From contig VXNL01000064.1 in the NCBI GenBank assembly GCA_009840635.1, positions 1 through 64,000 of the forward strand: a DNA stretch of 64,000 bases. Reading direction: 5' to 3'. The translations under genes and the position numbers were made by a program. Positions 8,199 to 16,527 of the stretch are shown here, in pieces. A model generated the notes under the pieces. It was not told the DNA's origin, ran no database searches, and saw nothing but the letters and a program-made list of their open reading frames with translations. The first letter of the stretch is position 1. Each line of letters starts with the position of its first letter. The stretch is from Acidobacteriota bacterium (GTDB lineage Bacteria > Acidobacteriota > Vicinamibacteria > Marinacidobacterales > Marinacidobacteraceae).

Positions 8199-9512
8199 TC
8201 AGGGGGTCCCGAGCTTGCGGAAACGCTGGCGGTAGCTCCGGACGGTCATCGGGGTGCGGACTCCGTCACGGAGCACTCCGAGGTCCAACGGCTCCCCGGC
8301 AGTGACGTTCAGCCGCAGATAGACGAGACAGTCCCAGACCGCCGGGTCCGATTCGACCCCGTCCACGGAGTAGATGACGTCTCCCGGCCGGAGGTCGTGG
8401 AGCTCGAGCACCCCGGCGCGGGCGTTGACGCGGGTGACTTCACAGGCAAAGCCTTCGGGATCGAAGCCCAGGTCGCGCTTCCGCGCTTCGGTGAGCGGCG
8501 CGGTGGTCAGATGGGTCTGGGGATCGATCGACCAGTAGCGGTAGGCGATGTCGGAAACCCACCACTGCAGCGGCAGTCCGATCACGAGCTCCACCGGCCC
8601 CGCCCCCGGCCGCTCCACGGTCAGGGGGAGGCGCGTCGCAGTGCGGTCGAGGCCGTCGTAGGCGTAGAGCAGGTCCCCGAACGTCAGGACCCGGCTTCCG
8701 GCGAAGTTCACGATGGCGTCGCCGGGGAGCAGTCCGGCGGCCATGGCCGCTCCCTCGGCGCGCTCGACCACGAGGCCCCGCGGCACGTCGAGGTGGATGC
8801 CGAGGTCCCGGATGTCGGGTGAGCGGAACATCTCGCGCCGCTTGTCGAGGGTTCCCTCCCGCTCCCTCGCAGCGGCCCGGTAGTCCCCGATCATGTGGCA
8901 CTCGACGCAGCGCCCCCGCTCCAGCTCCTGCACGCGCAGGCGGTCCAGCTCGCGGGCGAAGAAAGGCGGCGGACGCGGACTTGCCGGCAACTCGCCGGCG
9001 AGCCATCGCTCGTGCTCCTCGAGGCCCGCCCGGAGCGCGAGGGTGAAGCTGTCGAGGTCCAGGTACGAGTCCGCCGAAACCGCGTCGCGCCCGCCGTAGC
9101 GCAGGTAGATCTGCTCGTCAGGACTGACGATGAAGAAGTAGATCGAGTGGTGCCAGTCGAAGTCGAACAGGCCCACGTCGATCCGGTTCATCCGCGTGAT
9201 GCGGGCGCGGACGAACCGTTCGAGCAGACGTCCCCTCTCGGAATCTCGCGGCGACAGCACCACCTGTGCGTCGAATCGTCGGCCGGTGATTCAGGGGGAG
9301 CAGCGGAACTCGACCAGGAGCGGCCGTCCCGTCTCTTTCGCCAGCGCCAGCGCCTGCTGGTAGTTGCCGAGCCACTCGAGCGTGTCGTCCTCGAACGGCT
9401 GGCCTTGAGCCGCCGACGAATGCCCCGAAGCGCTCAGCCCGACGAGCAGGCCGGCGGCGGCGAGGAGCGGAGCGCCGCGTCTCACCAGTTCATGTTGTTG
9501 CATGACAGTCAT
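8199..9512 (-). CDS. Candidate selenoprotein: thioredoxin-CxxCH-PDZ-PDZ, in-frame TGA at codon 74
   Basis: Read through one TGA (9293-9291), this frame encodes 437 residues. Codons 1-73 give a signal peptide (LLAAAGLLVGLSASG) and a thioredoxin start, GRPLLVEFRCSP. The TGA is codon 74, so the motif reads C71-S-P-TGA, the second redox position of CxxC. The frame then runs open to 8199. It contains the rest of the thioredoxin fold (VGLFDFDWHHSIYFFI), a haem-like CVECH motif (Cys202, Cys205, His206) and two PDZ-like domains (about 235-310 and 345-430, with LLPGDAIVNFAG and LRPGDVIYSVDG). The ATG at 9512 overlaps the stop of the upstream gene by 4 nt. A SECIS-like hairpin follows the TGA. I infer selenocysteine; a nonsense mutation or base error is the alternative. 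An automated call would start at the GTG at 9263 and lose the redox motif. Confidence 0.7.
9252..9273 (-). promoter_or_regulatory. SECIS-like hairpin downstream of the in-frame TGA
   Basis: In the mRNA, the hairpin starts 18 nt after the UGA. CGAC and GCAC form the 5' side, the loop is AGGUG, and GUGC, a bulged U and GUCG form the 3' side, giving eight pairs, all Watson-Crick. Bacterial SECIS elements need a hairpin close behind the UGA with a G near the start of the apical loop. E. coli fdhF has the loop AGGUCU and a bulged U that SelB contacts. Here the loop also starts AGGU, but the bulged U is on the 3' side. An outer stem AUCACC/GGUGGU next to the UGA is an alternative fold. Confidence 0.55.
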
Positions 9513-10069
9513 TCCTCCGCGCTTTGTACCGCCGCGAGAGACTCGGGGTCGACGGAACGCCCGCCGCTCTCCGTCACCGGGACCCGCAGCCCGTCCACCA
9601 TCGCGCACAACCTGTCGGTGCAGGCCTGCGCATCCACCTGGACCCAGCCTCCGGGATCCGCGCGCAGGACGCGGGCCGCAAAGAACGAGCGGTCCGCGAA
9701 GCCCCAGGTGTACCAGCGGAGTTCGGGTTGGGAGAGCTCGGTGGGAGCCGTCTGCCGCCACGACGCGTCCAGTTCGATCCCGGGTGAGGGCGTGATCACC
9801 GTCGGCAGCTCGGTGTCCGGCCTGGCTTTCCCCGTCACCTCTCGCGCGCGCTGCACATTGTCCATCGCGTAGGTGTGCCAGCCCGGCTCGTGCCAGACGT
9901 CGATGATGAGCCAGTCGCCTTCGGTCCGCGCCGCGTAACTCACGGCGAGGTTCTCGCCCAGCCAGACCTCCTGGCGCGGCGGTTCCGCGGTTCCCTGGGC
10001 GCCGGCTGCCGCGGCGATGCCGGCGAGCATCAGCGCCGCCAAACCGGTTGTGGGGATCAGGTTCTTCAT
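9509..10069 (-). CDS. DsbD-alpha-like periplasmic redox protein
   Basis: This 186-residue exported protein (signal MKNLIPTTGLAALMLAGIAA) resembles the N-terminal domain of DsbD, a periplasmic thiol carrier. Supporting features are the WHTYA region and the cysteine pair QACTDRLC near the C-terminus, placed like the DsbD-alpha CxxxxxC pair. It lacks the membrane and thioredoxin domains of full DsbD. The gene overlaps the thioredoxin/PDZ reading frame by 4 nt (ATGA), so the two are translationally coupled and may pass electrons between their thiol or selenol sites (inference). I start at the ATG at 10069 because the signal peptide begins there; the frame is open 15 codons further upstream. Confidence 0.7.
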   Translation of the reverse strand: MKNLIPTTGLAALMLAGIAAAAGAQGTAEPPRQEVWLGENLAVSYAARTEGDWLIIDVWHEPGWHTYAMDNVQRAREVTGKARPDTELPTVITPSPGIELDASWRQTAPTELSQPELRWYTWGFADRSFFAARVLRADPGGWVQVDAQACTDRLCAMVDGLRVPVTESGGRSVDPESLAAVQSAEE

Positions 10070-10160
10070 GGAATCGCTCCCGGTTCGTTCCGTGTCGCAG
10101 AAATCGTACGGCATTGGTGTCTACGTCGGGAATGACGCGGGCTCGACTCGATGGAAGACC

Positions 10161-10182
10161 ATTGACAAATAGTTTTGTCAAT
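10161..10182. promoter_or_regulatory. Perfect palindrome, probable ArsR-type operator
   Basis: The arms ATTGACAAA (10161-10169) and TTTGTCAAT (10174-10182) are perfect inverted copies separated by TAGT. The site is AT-rich in a GC-rich setting and overlaps the candidate starts of the ArsR-type regulator (TTG 10175, ATG 10181). It also contains TTGACA, a -35-like hexamer. Autoregulation by the adjacent regulator is the simplest reading. The site also lies upstream of the divergent DsbD-alpha gene and could control that redox operon. Confidence 0.65.
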
Positions 10183-10801
10183 GATTTCATTCCGGCCCAT
10201 GCTCGATGTGGCCGTTATCGAAGAGCCCGCCGCGGCGGCGGTAACCCTCGACCCGAAGCGCGCCCGGCTGCTCGCGGAGATGGCGGAGCCGGTGTCGGCG
10301 GCAACCCTGGCCGTCCGGGTCGGCCTCCCCCGGCAGAAGGTCAACTACCACCTCCGGACGCTCGAGAAACACGGCCTGGCCCGGGTCGCCGAGGAGCGCC
10401 GCTGGGGCGGGCTGACCGAACGGCGGCTGGTGGCGACCGCCCGCTCCTACGTGGTGAGCCCGGCGGCCCTCGGCCCCCTCGCCAGCGACCCCGGGCGCAC
10501 GCGGGACCGGCTCTCGGCCGGCTACCTGGTCGCGCTCGCGGCCCGCGCCGTGCGTGAGCTGAGCCAACTCCTGCGGCGCGCCGGTGAGACCGGCAAGCGC
10601 CTCGCCACCCTCTCCATCGATACCGAGATCCGGTTCGCCTCTGCGGAGGCCCGGGCCCGGTTCAGCAGTGAACTCCTCGCCGCAGTCGGTGATCTGGCGC
10701 GGCGCTACCACGACGAATCCGCCCCCGGCGGCCGGCGGCACCGGCTGGTGGTCGTCGCCTACCCGACGCCGGCGGGCGCCCCCGCCAAGGAGGCAACATG
10801 A
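10181..10801 (+). CDS. ArsR-type winged-helix transcriptional regulator
   Basis: The 206-residue protein has an N-terminal winged helix-turn-helix. VSAATLAVRVGLPRQKVNYH forms the HTH and LRTLEKHGLARV the recognition-helix end and wing start. The longer C-terminal half is helical and has no recognised ligand motif. Starts are possible at TTG 10175, ATG 10181 and ATG 10199; none has a clear ribosome site, and the first two overlap the palindrome. The stop overlaps the next gene by 4 nt (ATGA). ArsR regulators paired with SRPBCC proteins are a common module, probably sensing a small molecule, but the ligand is unknown. Confidence 0.82.
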   Translation: MISFRPMLDVAVIEEPAAAAVTLDPKRARLLAEMAEPVSAATLAVRVGLPRQKVNYHLRTLEKHGLARVAEERRWGGLTERRLVATARSYVVSPAALGPLASDPGRTRDRLSAGYLVALAARAVRELSQLLRRAGETGKRLATLSIDTEIRFASAEARARFSSELLAAVGDLARRYHDESAPGGRRHRLVVVAYPTPAGAPAKEAT

Positions 10802-11601
10802 GCATCAAGCGCGATCCATCCGGCCGCCGCTCGATCCAGGCGGAAGCCGAAGTCCCCGGCACGCCCGAGGAAGTCTGGGAGGCGATCGCCACCGGCCCCG
10901 GCATCGGTTCCTGGTTCTACCCGACCGACGTCGACGAACGCGTCGGCGGCGCCCTCAGCTACCACACCGGCTCCGAGATGGACCACATCCCGGCGAAGGT
11001 GACCGCCTGGGACCCGCCCCGGCGCTTCCGCCACGAGGGAAAGGACTGCGGGCCGGACGGACCACCGACGGCCACCGAGTGGACCATCGAGCCGCGGGCC
11101 GGCGGCCGCTGCCTCGTACGCGTGGTGCACAGCCTGTTCGCGAGCACCGACGACTGGGACGACCAGCTCGAGAACTTCGAGGCCGGCTGGCCGCAGGCGC
11201 TCGTCATCCTCCGGCTCTACCTCACCCATTTCCGGGATCAACGCGCCTCGATCCTCCGGGCCTACGGAGCGTTCGACGGCTCGGTGGACGAAGCCTGGAC
11301 GGCGCTCCTGGCCGCACTCGACGCGCGCGGGCTCGCGTCGGGAGACTCCTGGACGCTCTCCGCTTCAGGCGCGGCGAGCCTCGCCGGCGCCCTCGCAGAG
11401 GTCCACGCGAACTCCCGCCAACCGACCGTCTTCTTCCGAACCACCGAGCCGGCGCCGGGAATCGCGGCGGCGTGCGCCTACAAGATCGCCGAGCGGGCGA
11501 CGGTGGTCCTCAGCGTCTACTTCTACGGCGACGGGGCGCCGGCGGCAGCGGCCCGCGACGCGGAGGGGTGGCAAGCCTGGATCAAGGCGCGCTTCCCGTA
11601 G
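10798..11601 (+). CDS. SRPBCC (AHSA1-like) domain protein
   Basis: The 267-residue protein begins with a SRPBCC/AHSA1-type ligand-binding fold. The family signature VPGTPEEVWEAIATGPGIGS is followed by the W-F-Y-P segment and, later, the long C-terminal helix (WPQALVILRLYLTHF). About 110 further residues form a second, less recognisable domain that may be another copy of the fold (SVDEAWTALLAALDARG). There is no signal peptide. It overlaps the upstream ArsR gene by 4 nt, so the two are translationally coupled and probably act in one response. Confidence 0.8.
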   Translation: MSIKRDPSGRRSIQAEAEVPGTPEEVWEAIATGPGIGSWFYPTDVDERVGGALSYHTGSEMDHIPAKVTAWDPPRRFRHEGKDCGPDGPPTATEWTIEPRAGGRCLVRVVHSLFASTDDWDDQLENFEAGWPQALVILRLYLTHFRDQRASILRAYGAFDGSVDEAWTALLAALDARGLASGDSWTLSASGAASLAGALAEVHANSRQPTVFFRTTEPAPGIAAACAYKIAERATVVLSVYFYGDGAPAAAARDAEGWQAWIKARFP

Positions 11602-11647
11602 CTCGACCGCCAAACAAATCCCCCGCCGGCCTTAGGATTCGGCGGCC

Positions 11648-12313
11648 ATGAGAACCGCCGCCGGGCTGACGCTCCTCACCACCCTCTTCGCAGTATCCGG
11701 GGCGGCCCAATCCGGCCACAACCTCGAACGCCCCGGCCACTGGAAGGCGCGCTATGACGACGGAACCAGCGGTTCCGAGCGCCGTTTCGTGGTGATGCGG
11801 CCCGGCTGGCACGTCTTCGCCGGCCCGGGCGGACTGTTCTGGGACCCGGGGAGCTACGCCTCGGGCGCCTACGGGGTCAGCAGCACCATCTTCCTCTTCC
11901 CGGAAGGCGATCCGGAACAGTCCGGCTCCACCCGCCTCGACAGTCCCTTCGGCCTCTTTCTCGGCGGCAGCGACCTGGAGGCGGACGGAGCCCGCTACGT
12001 CGCGTTCGAGCTGCGGAACGACCGCCACTTCCGAATCGCCGAGCACACGGGCGGCAAGACACACGATCTAGTGCCCTGGACGGCCCACGACGCGGTCGTG
12101 ACGTCGGGCGCCGACACCACCGGCCCGGTCAGGAACCTGCTCGCCGTGGACGTGCGCGGGGATCGCACGGTGTTCTATCTGAACGATCAGGCGATCGCCG
12201 AACTGCCCGGCGACCGGGTGGCGCTCGACGGCTTGATCGGAGTTCGCGCGGGCGCCGGGCTCAGCATCCACGTGACCGAGGTGGATGTCGGCCCGAACCG
12301 CCGCGACGAGTAG
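11648..12313 (+). CDS. Secreted protein of unknown function, jelly-roll-like
   Basis: I do not recognise a definite family. The 221-residue product has a cleavable signal peptide (LLTTLFAVSGAAQSG) and a beta-rich body. VAFELRNDRHFRI and a late segment VFYLNDQAIAELPGD followed by GLIGVRAGAGLSIHV look like DUF1080 or concanavalin-like domains, which bind or cleave sugars. No catalytic set is evident. The gene lies 46 bp after the SRPBCC gene on the same strand and converges with the ADOP permease 26 bp downstream. Confidence 0.6.
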   Translation: MRTAAGLTLLTTLFAVSGAAQSGHNLERPGHWKARYDDGTSGSERRFVVMRPGWHVFAGPGGLFWDPGSYASGAYGVSSTIFLFPEGDPEQSGSTRLDSPFGLFLGGSDLEADGARYVAFELRNDRHFRIAEHTGGKTHDLVPWTAHDAVVTSGADTTGPVRNLLAVDVRGDRTVFYLNDQAIAELPGDRVALDGLIGVRAGAGLSIHVTEVDVGPNRRDE

Positions 12314-12339
12314 CGAATCTGGCCGTCCCCGACGGACCA

Positions 12340-14766
12340 CTACTCGGTCCGCAACGCCACCATGGGGTCCACGCGGGTGGCCCGGCGAGCCGGGACGTAG
12401 CACGCGAGCGCGGCAATGGCGAGGAGAGATGCCGGGGCGAGCACGAGCGTCACGGGATCGACCGGACTGACCTCGTACAACATGCCGGCAATCAGATGCC
12501 CGAAGGCGACGACCAACCCGAGCCCCACGGCGGCACCCACGACGGCTGGTCTCAAGCCGCGGGCAAGGATCTCGCGAACGATGCCGTCGGACCGCGCACC
12601 GAGCGCCCGGCGGATGCCGATGTCGCGCGTCTGTCGGCTCACGCTGTACGACAACACGCCGTAGAGACCGACGGCGGCCAACACGAGCGCCAGCACCGCG
12701 AAGCAGCCGAACAGCGCACCGGCAAGGCGACGTTGCCAGATTCGATTCGCGACGCGACCCTCGTAGGTCTGCACGTCCAGGAATGACTGGTTCGGATCCG
12801 TCTCGCCGATGATCGCTGTCGCAGCCTGGGCGATGAGCATCGGATCGCCACTGGTGCGAATGACGTAGTACGGACCTCTGGTCCCGACCTGGGCCTGCGC
12901 GCGATAGAGCTCGAATCCCGGGTCGCCGTCGATCTCGTGGTGAAGCACCGGGGCCGATACGCCGATCACCGTCCACCAAACATCTGCTCGTCCCGTGCTC
13001 TCCAGTTGCAGCCGTTGGCCGATTGGATCGCCAACGGGCCAGAGCCGTTCGGCGAGACGCTGGCTGACCACGGCCACTGGAAGCGTGTCGATTCGGTCCC
13101 AATGCTCGAAGGCGCGTCCCCGGCGGATGGCGATGTCCATCACCTCGAAGTAGTCCGGTCCGACCGAGTGGTGGTTGACGTACGGATTCCTGACCTCATC
13201 GTCCAGACCCTGTCCATCGACGCGGATGGCCACCGGCGCGCGCGGCGCGCCGCCCATCGGCAAGTTGTCGTCGAAGGTCACCGCCGTTACCCCGGGCAGC
13301 TCGCGAAACCGCGACACGACGCGATCGTGAAACGCACGCTCCTTCTCGAACGAGTTGTACGCCGCCCACCCCAGCTCGACCCGAAACGTCAGCGTGTGGG
13401 CCGCGTCGAACCCGGGGTCCACGCGCGTGAGGCGCCAGAGGCTCTGCAGCATCAGGCTGGCGCCGGCGACCAGGACCACGGCGAGTGCGACCTCGCCCAC
13501 GACGAGCAGCGTCTGCAACAGGCGGTGTTGCCCGCCTTCCGACGATCCTCGCGCGCCCTCCTTGAGCGCAGCGTACGGCGCCTGCGAGGTGATCCGCAAC
13601 GCCGGCACGAGCGCCGTGACCAGCGCCGTCAACACCGCGACGCTCATGAGAAAAGCCGCCACGGCCAGGTTCACCTCGATCTGCATCCATGGGGGAAGCT
13701 GGACGGGGACCAGCCTCGTCAGCACGCGAACGCCGGCGAGCGCCAGCACCGCTCCCACGACCGCGCCGCCAAGGGCGAGGACGATGCTCTCACCCAGGAA
13801 CGCCCGGATGACGCGCCAGCGGCCGGCTCCGAGCGCCGTGCGCGTGGCCATCTCACGATCGCGCGCGATCGCGCGCGACAGCAGCAGGTTCGCCACGTTG
13901 GCGCACACCACCATCAGGATCAGCGCCACGGCGCCGAACAGCAGCAGCACGTACGGCCGGACCTGACCGCTGTACATCTCGCGAAGCGACGTGACCTGAA
14001 AGCCGAGGCCGGTATTGGTGGCCGGGAACTCGCGCTCGAGCCGGCGCGCCAGGTCGTGGATGGCGTCGCGCGCGGCCTCGAGGCCGACACCGGGCGCCAG
14101 GCGCGCGAGCACCCACCGCCCGCGGATGTCACGCCGCTGATACGTCGCCGGGTCGGGCGCGATGCCGGGGCTGCGGAAGAGATCGGAATGCGACGGGAAG
14201 TTGAACCCGGGCGGCATCACCCCGTAGATCGTGTAGCCGGGCGCGCCGTCGAGCGTGATCGAGCGTCCGACGATATTCGGGTCCCGGCCGAACTTACGCA
14301 CCCACAGGCCGTGGCTGATGACGAGTCCGAAGGCCCGGGTGCGATCGAAGCTGGCGGGAAACGTCGTTCCGACGACCGGGTCGACCCCGAGCAGGCGAAA
14401 GAGATTGTGGGTCGTGAGCGTCGCTTGCAGTTCTTCCGGTGTCCCGAAGTCACTGGCGTTGTACATGGCCCCATCGGTGTACATCGCGGCGTCCTCGATC
14501 ACCGGCAGCGCAAGCAGATCGTCCAGCTCCGGCACTGCCAGCTGGCCGCCGTCCGCGCCGCCGCGGACGCTGGTCACGAGCACGAGCCGGTCGGGCTCGC
14601 TGAACGGCGGATCCCGCAGCAGGAGACTGTCAACGGCGCTGAAGACAGCGGCGTTCGCACCGATGCCCAGACCGAGTGTCAGGACCGAAAGCAGCGCGAA
14701 CCCCGGGCGTGCACACAACGCACGCACCGCGCGGCGGATGTCAGTAACGATGGAATCGTGCAGCAT
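12340..14766 (-). CDS. ADOP-type ABC transporter permease (MacB/FtsX-like)
   Basis: This 808-residue permease has the two-unit MacB-FtsX layout. A first membrane helix (FALLSVLTLGLGIGANAAVFS) is followed by a periplasmic MacB_PCD domain, three helices with FtsX motifs, then a second helix-domain-helices set ending in ARRATRVDPMVALRTE. The repeated layout in a gene with no ATPase beside it is typical of the acidobacterial duplicated orphan permease (ADOP) group. Codon choice is visibly more relaxed than in its neighbours (TTG, GCA, TGT, GTT and ACT codons occur), which suggests a different expression history or recent arrival. The gene is complete and the substrate is unknown. Confidence 0.9.
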   Translation of the reverse strand: MLHDSIVTDIRRAVRALCARPGFALLSVLTLGLGIGANAAVFSAVDSLLLRDPPFSEPDRLVLVTSVRGGADGGQLAVPELDDLLALPVIEDAAMYTDGAMYNASDFGTPEELQATLTTHNLFRLLGVDPVVGTTFPASFDRTRAFGLVISHGLWVRKFGRDPNIVGRSITLDGAPGYTIYGVMPPGFNFPSHSDLFRSPGIAPDPATYQRRDIRGRWVLARLAPGVGLEAARDAIHDLARRLEREFPATNTGLGFQVTSLREMYSGQVRPYVLLLFGAVALILMVVCANVANLLLSRAIARDREMATRTALGAGRWRVIRAFLGESIVLALGGAVVGAVLALAGVRVLTRLVPVQLPPWMQIEVNLAVAAFLMSVAVLTALVTALVPALRITSQAPYAALKEGARGSSEGGQHRLLQTLLVVGEVALAVVLVAGASLMLQSLWRLTRVDPGFDAAHTLTFRVELGWAAYNSFEKERAFHDRVVSRFRELPGVTAVTFDDNLPMGGAPRAPVAIRVDGQGLDDEVRNPYVNHHSVGPDYFEVMDIAIRRGRAFEHWDRIDTLPVAVVSQRLAERLWPVGDPIGQRLQLESTGRADVWWTVIGVSAPVLHHEIDGDPGFELYRAQAQVGTRGPYYVIRTSGDPMLIAQAATAIIGETDPNQSFLDVQTYEGRVANRIWQRRLAGALFGCFAVLALVLAAVGLYGVLSYSVSRQTRDIGIRRALGARSDGIVREILARGLRPAVVGAAVGLGLVVAFGHLIAGMLYEVSPVDPVTLVLAPASLLAIAALACYVPARRATRVDPMVALRTE

Positions 14767-14959
14767 GGGTTGGACCGACCCGCGTGGTCGCGCCGCTCCG
14801 GGCTACCGGGGCGGCCGGTTGGCTCGACGCTCTCATGCGTACTTCCTGGGTTGACATCGGGCTCTCCTCCCGGACGGGGACGCCGGCGCACCTGAGCGGG
14901 CGCGCGAGCGGGAACAGGGCGGAACCGCCGGCTCGGCGGCCGCTACGGCGCTTCGGGAG

Positions 14960-15244
14960 TCAGGCGGGAGGCGCCCGGGAGCCGCGCCCCGCGGGCGTCA
15001 TCCCGTGGATGCGCGGTGGGGCAACCGGAAGGCCGGCCGAAAGGACGACCGGGTCCGGATTCGCCGGGAGGCCGGAGGCGATGATGGGCGCGTCCTGGGC
15101 GTGACAGAGGACACAGCGGTCCGACTGCTCATCGACCTCGTCGTGCAGATGAGGGAAGGCGCTGACGGCCATCAGCAGGAACGCCGCGAGGGCGGCCCAC
15201 GGAAGCACCTTGCGCCAGTTCGACCCCATTGCGCGGATTCTCAT
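14960..15244 (-). CDS. Small membrane-anchored CxxCH protein, unknown function
   Basis: The predicted 94-residue product starts MRIRAMGSNWRKVLP and has one hydrophobic segment (AALAAFLLMAVSAF). Next come HLHDEVDEQSD and a CVLCH motif, then a proline-rich tail. CxxCH is the haem c attachment pattern, and similar short proteins with paired cysteines behind one helix bind metals, but I cannot assign a family. The start is uncertain (ATG 15244 or 15229). Its 5' end faces the FG-GAP gene. Confidence 0.45.
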   Translation of the reverse strand: MRIRAMGSNWRKVLPWAALAAFLLMAVSAFPHLHDEVDEQSDRCVLCHAQDAPIIASGLPANPDPVVLSAGLPVAPPRIHGMTPAGRGSRAPPA

Positions 15245-15338
15245 TCCAACCGGCGGACGCGTCAATTTGGAGTACAGGGCCCCGGGATATGGCACCAATG
15301 GCAAACTGCGGTCGACCTTGAAAAAATGCAACCCGACC

Positions 15339-16496
15339 GTGGAATTTCAAGGTAGCGGCCGCCTGCGGACGCGCCTCCCCCTTCTCCGGGCCGCGGCGCC
15401 GGCGTGCGTTGGGCTGCTGTTGGTCGCACCGTGCGCGGGTGCCCAGGAGATGCACGCGATCGCTCTCGAGGCCACCGCCGAGACCAGCGCCAATGCGAGT
15501 CTCGGGGATCTCGACGGGGACGGCGATCTGGACATCGTCCTCGCGAAGGGGCGCCACTGGCCGCTGAAGGACTGGGTCCTGCTGAACGACGGTGCGGGCG
15601 GCTTCGCGGAACGCCACGAACTCCCCGGCTCCGCGGACAACACCTACACCGCGGCGCTCGCCGATCTGGACGGTGACGGGGACCTCGACCTGGTGGTGGG
15701 GAACGACCGCCCCGACGACAAGCGCATCTATCTCGGCGACGGCAGCGGTTCGTTCGTCCTCGCGGGAACGTTCGGCGACGCGTCCTGGCCCACCCGAAAC
15801 GTCACGGTGGCCGACCTGAACGGCGACGGCCGGCCCGAGATCGTCGTCGCGAACCGGGGTGGGCCGGACAACCGCAGCGCCAACTACGTCTGCGTCAACG
15901 ACGGGTCCGGGGCGTTTCCGGACTGTTCGGTCCTGTCGCGGAACTCCGCCACGACGATCGGGGCAGCGGACCTCACCGGCGACGGATTCACGGACCTGTT
16001 CGTGCCGCACCGGGACGGCGGCCAGAGCTACGTCTACGTGAACGACGGCAAGGGCGGATTCTCCGAGGCCCACGCGGTCGGTCCCCCCGAATCCGCGACC
16101 CGAGCGGTGACCTTTGGCGACCTGAACGGCGACGGAAGGCTCGACATCGTGCTGGGCGACCAGCTCGCGGGCGGGGTGTGGCTCTACCTCGGCCGGGACG
16201 GCACTTCCTTCGAGAAGCGCCGGCAGATCGGGGCGTCGGCCGACAACGCCTACTCGCTGGCGGTCGCCGACCTCGACGGGAACGGAGACCCGGACGTGGT
16301 GATCGGCAACCGCGGGGCGCCCGGCGCCATCCTCACGAACGACGGGTCCGCAACCTTCACCCGGGCCCCCTTCGGCGACGCCGAGGGCGCCATCTACGGG
16401 CTCGCCATCGGCGACGTCAATGGCGACGACGTTCCCGACATCGTCGCCGGCCGGTCTGACGCACCGAACACCCTGTATCTCGGCCGGAGCCGGTAG
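15339..16496 (+). CDS. Secreted FG-GAP/VCBS repeat beta-propeller protein
   Basis: The protein consists of a signal peptide (APACVGLLLVAPCAGAQ) and about seven FG-GAP/VCBS repeats. Each carries a calcium-loop motif such as GDLDGDGDLDIV, ADLDGDGDLDLV, ADLNGDGRPEIV and GDLNGDGRLDIV. This forms an integrin-alpha-like propeller, probably extracellular and calcium-stabilised. The start is uncertain: the frame is open from ATG 15210, but that would overlap the opposite-strand small gene and place 48 extra residues before the signal. I favour the GTG at 15339 (385 residues). No binding partner is evident. Confidence 0.82.
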   Translation: MEFQGSGRLRTRLPLLRAAAPACVGLLLVAPCAGAQEMHAIALEATAETSANASLGDLDGDGDLDIVLAKGRHWPLKDWVLLNDGAGGFAERHELPGSADNTYTAALADLDGDGDLDLVVGNDRPDDKRIYLGDGSGSFVLAGTFGDASWPTRNVTVADLNGDGRPEIVVANRGGPDNRSANYVCVNDGSGAFPDCSVLSRNSATTIGAADLTGDGFTDLFVPHRDGGQSYVYVNDGKGGFSEAHAVGPPESATRAVTFGDLNGDGRLDIVLGDQLAGGVWLYLGRDGTSFEKRRQIGASADNAYSLAVADLDGNGDPDVVIGNRGAPGAILTNDGSATFTRAPFGDAEGAIYGLAIGDVNGDDVPDIVAGRSDAPNTLYLGRSR

Positions 16497-16527
16497 CGAT
16501 TCCGGGGCCCGGCCGCGGCCCGAACCG

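Noticed and set aside
9291-9293. TGA read as tryptophan (altered genetic code)
   Set aside because: TGA is used as an ordinary stop in many intact genes of the window, such as gyrB, dnaN-side and par genes, so a general reassignment is excluded.
9291-10190. A single 299-codon gene ending at 9291
   Set aside because: Only its last 73 codons, from the ATG at 9512, make sense (signal peptide plus thioredoxin start). The upstream part is antisense-free shadow of the DsbD-alpha gene in another frame.
13850-13890. Alternating GATCGCGCG tract in the ADOP gene
   Set aside because: It encodes ordinary permease residues (the AIARD-R segment) and is explained by codon choice, not a separate element.
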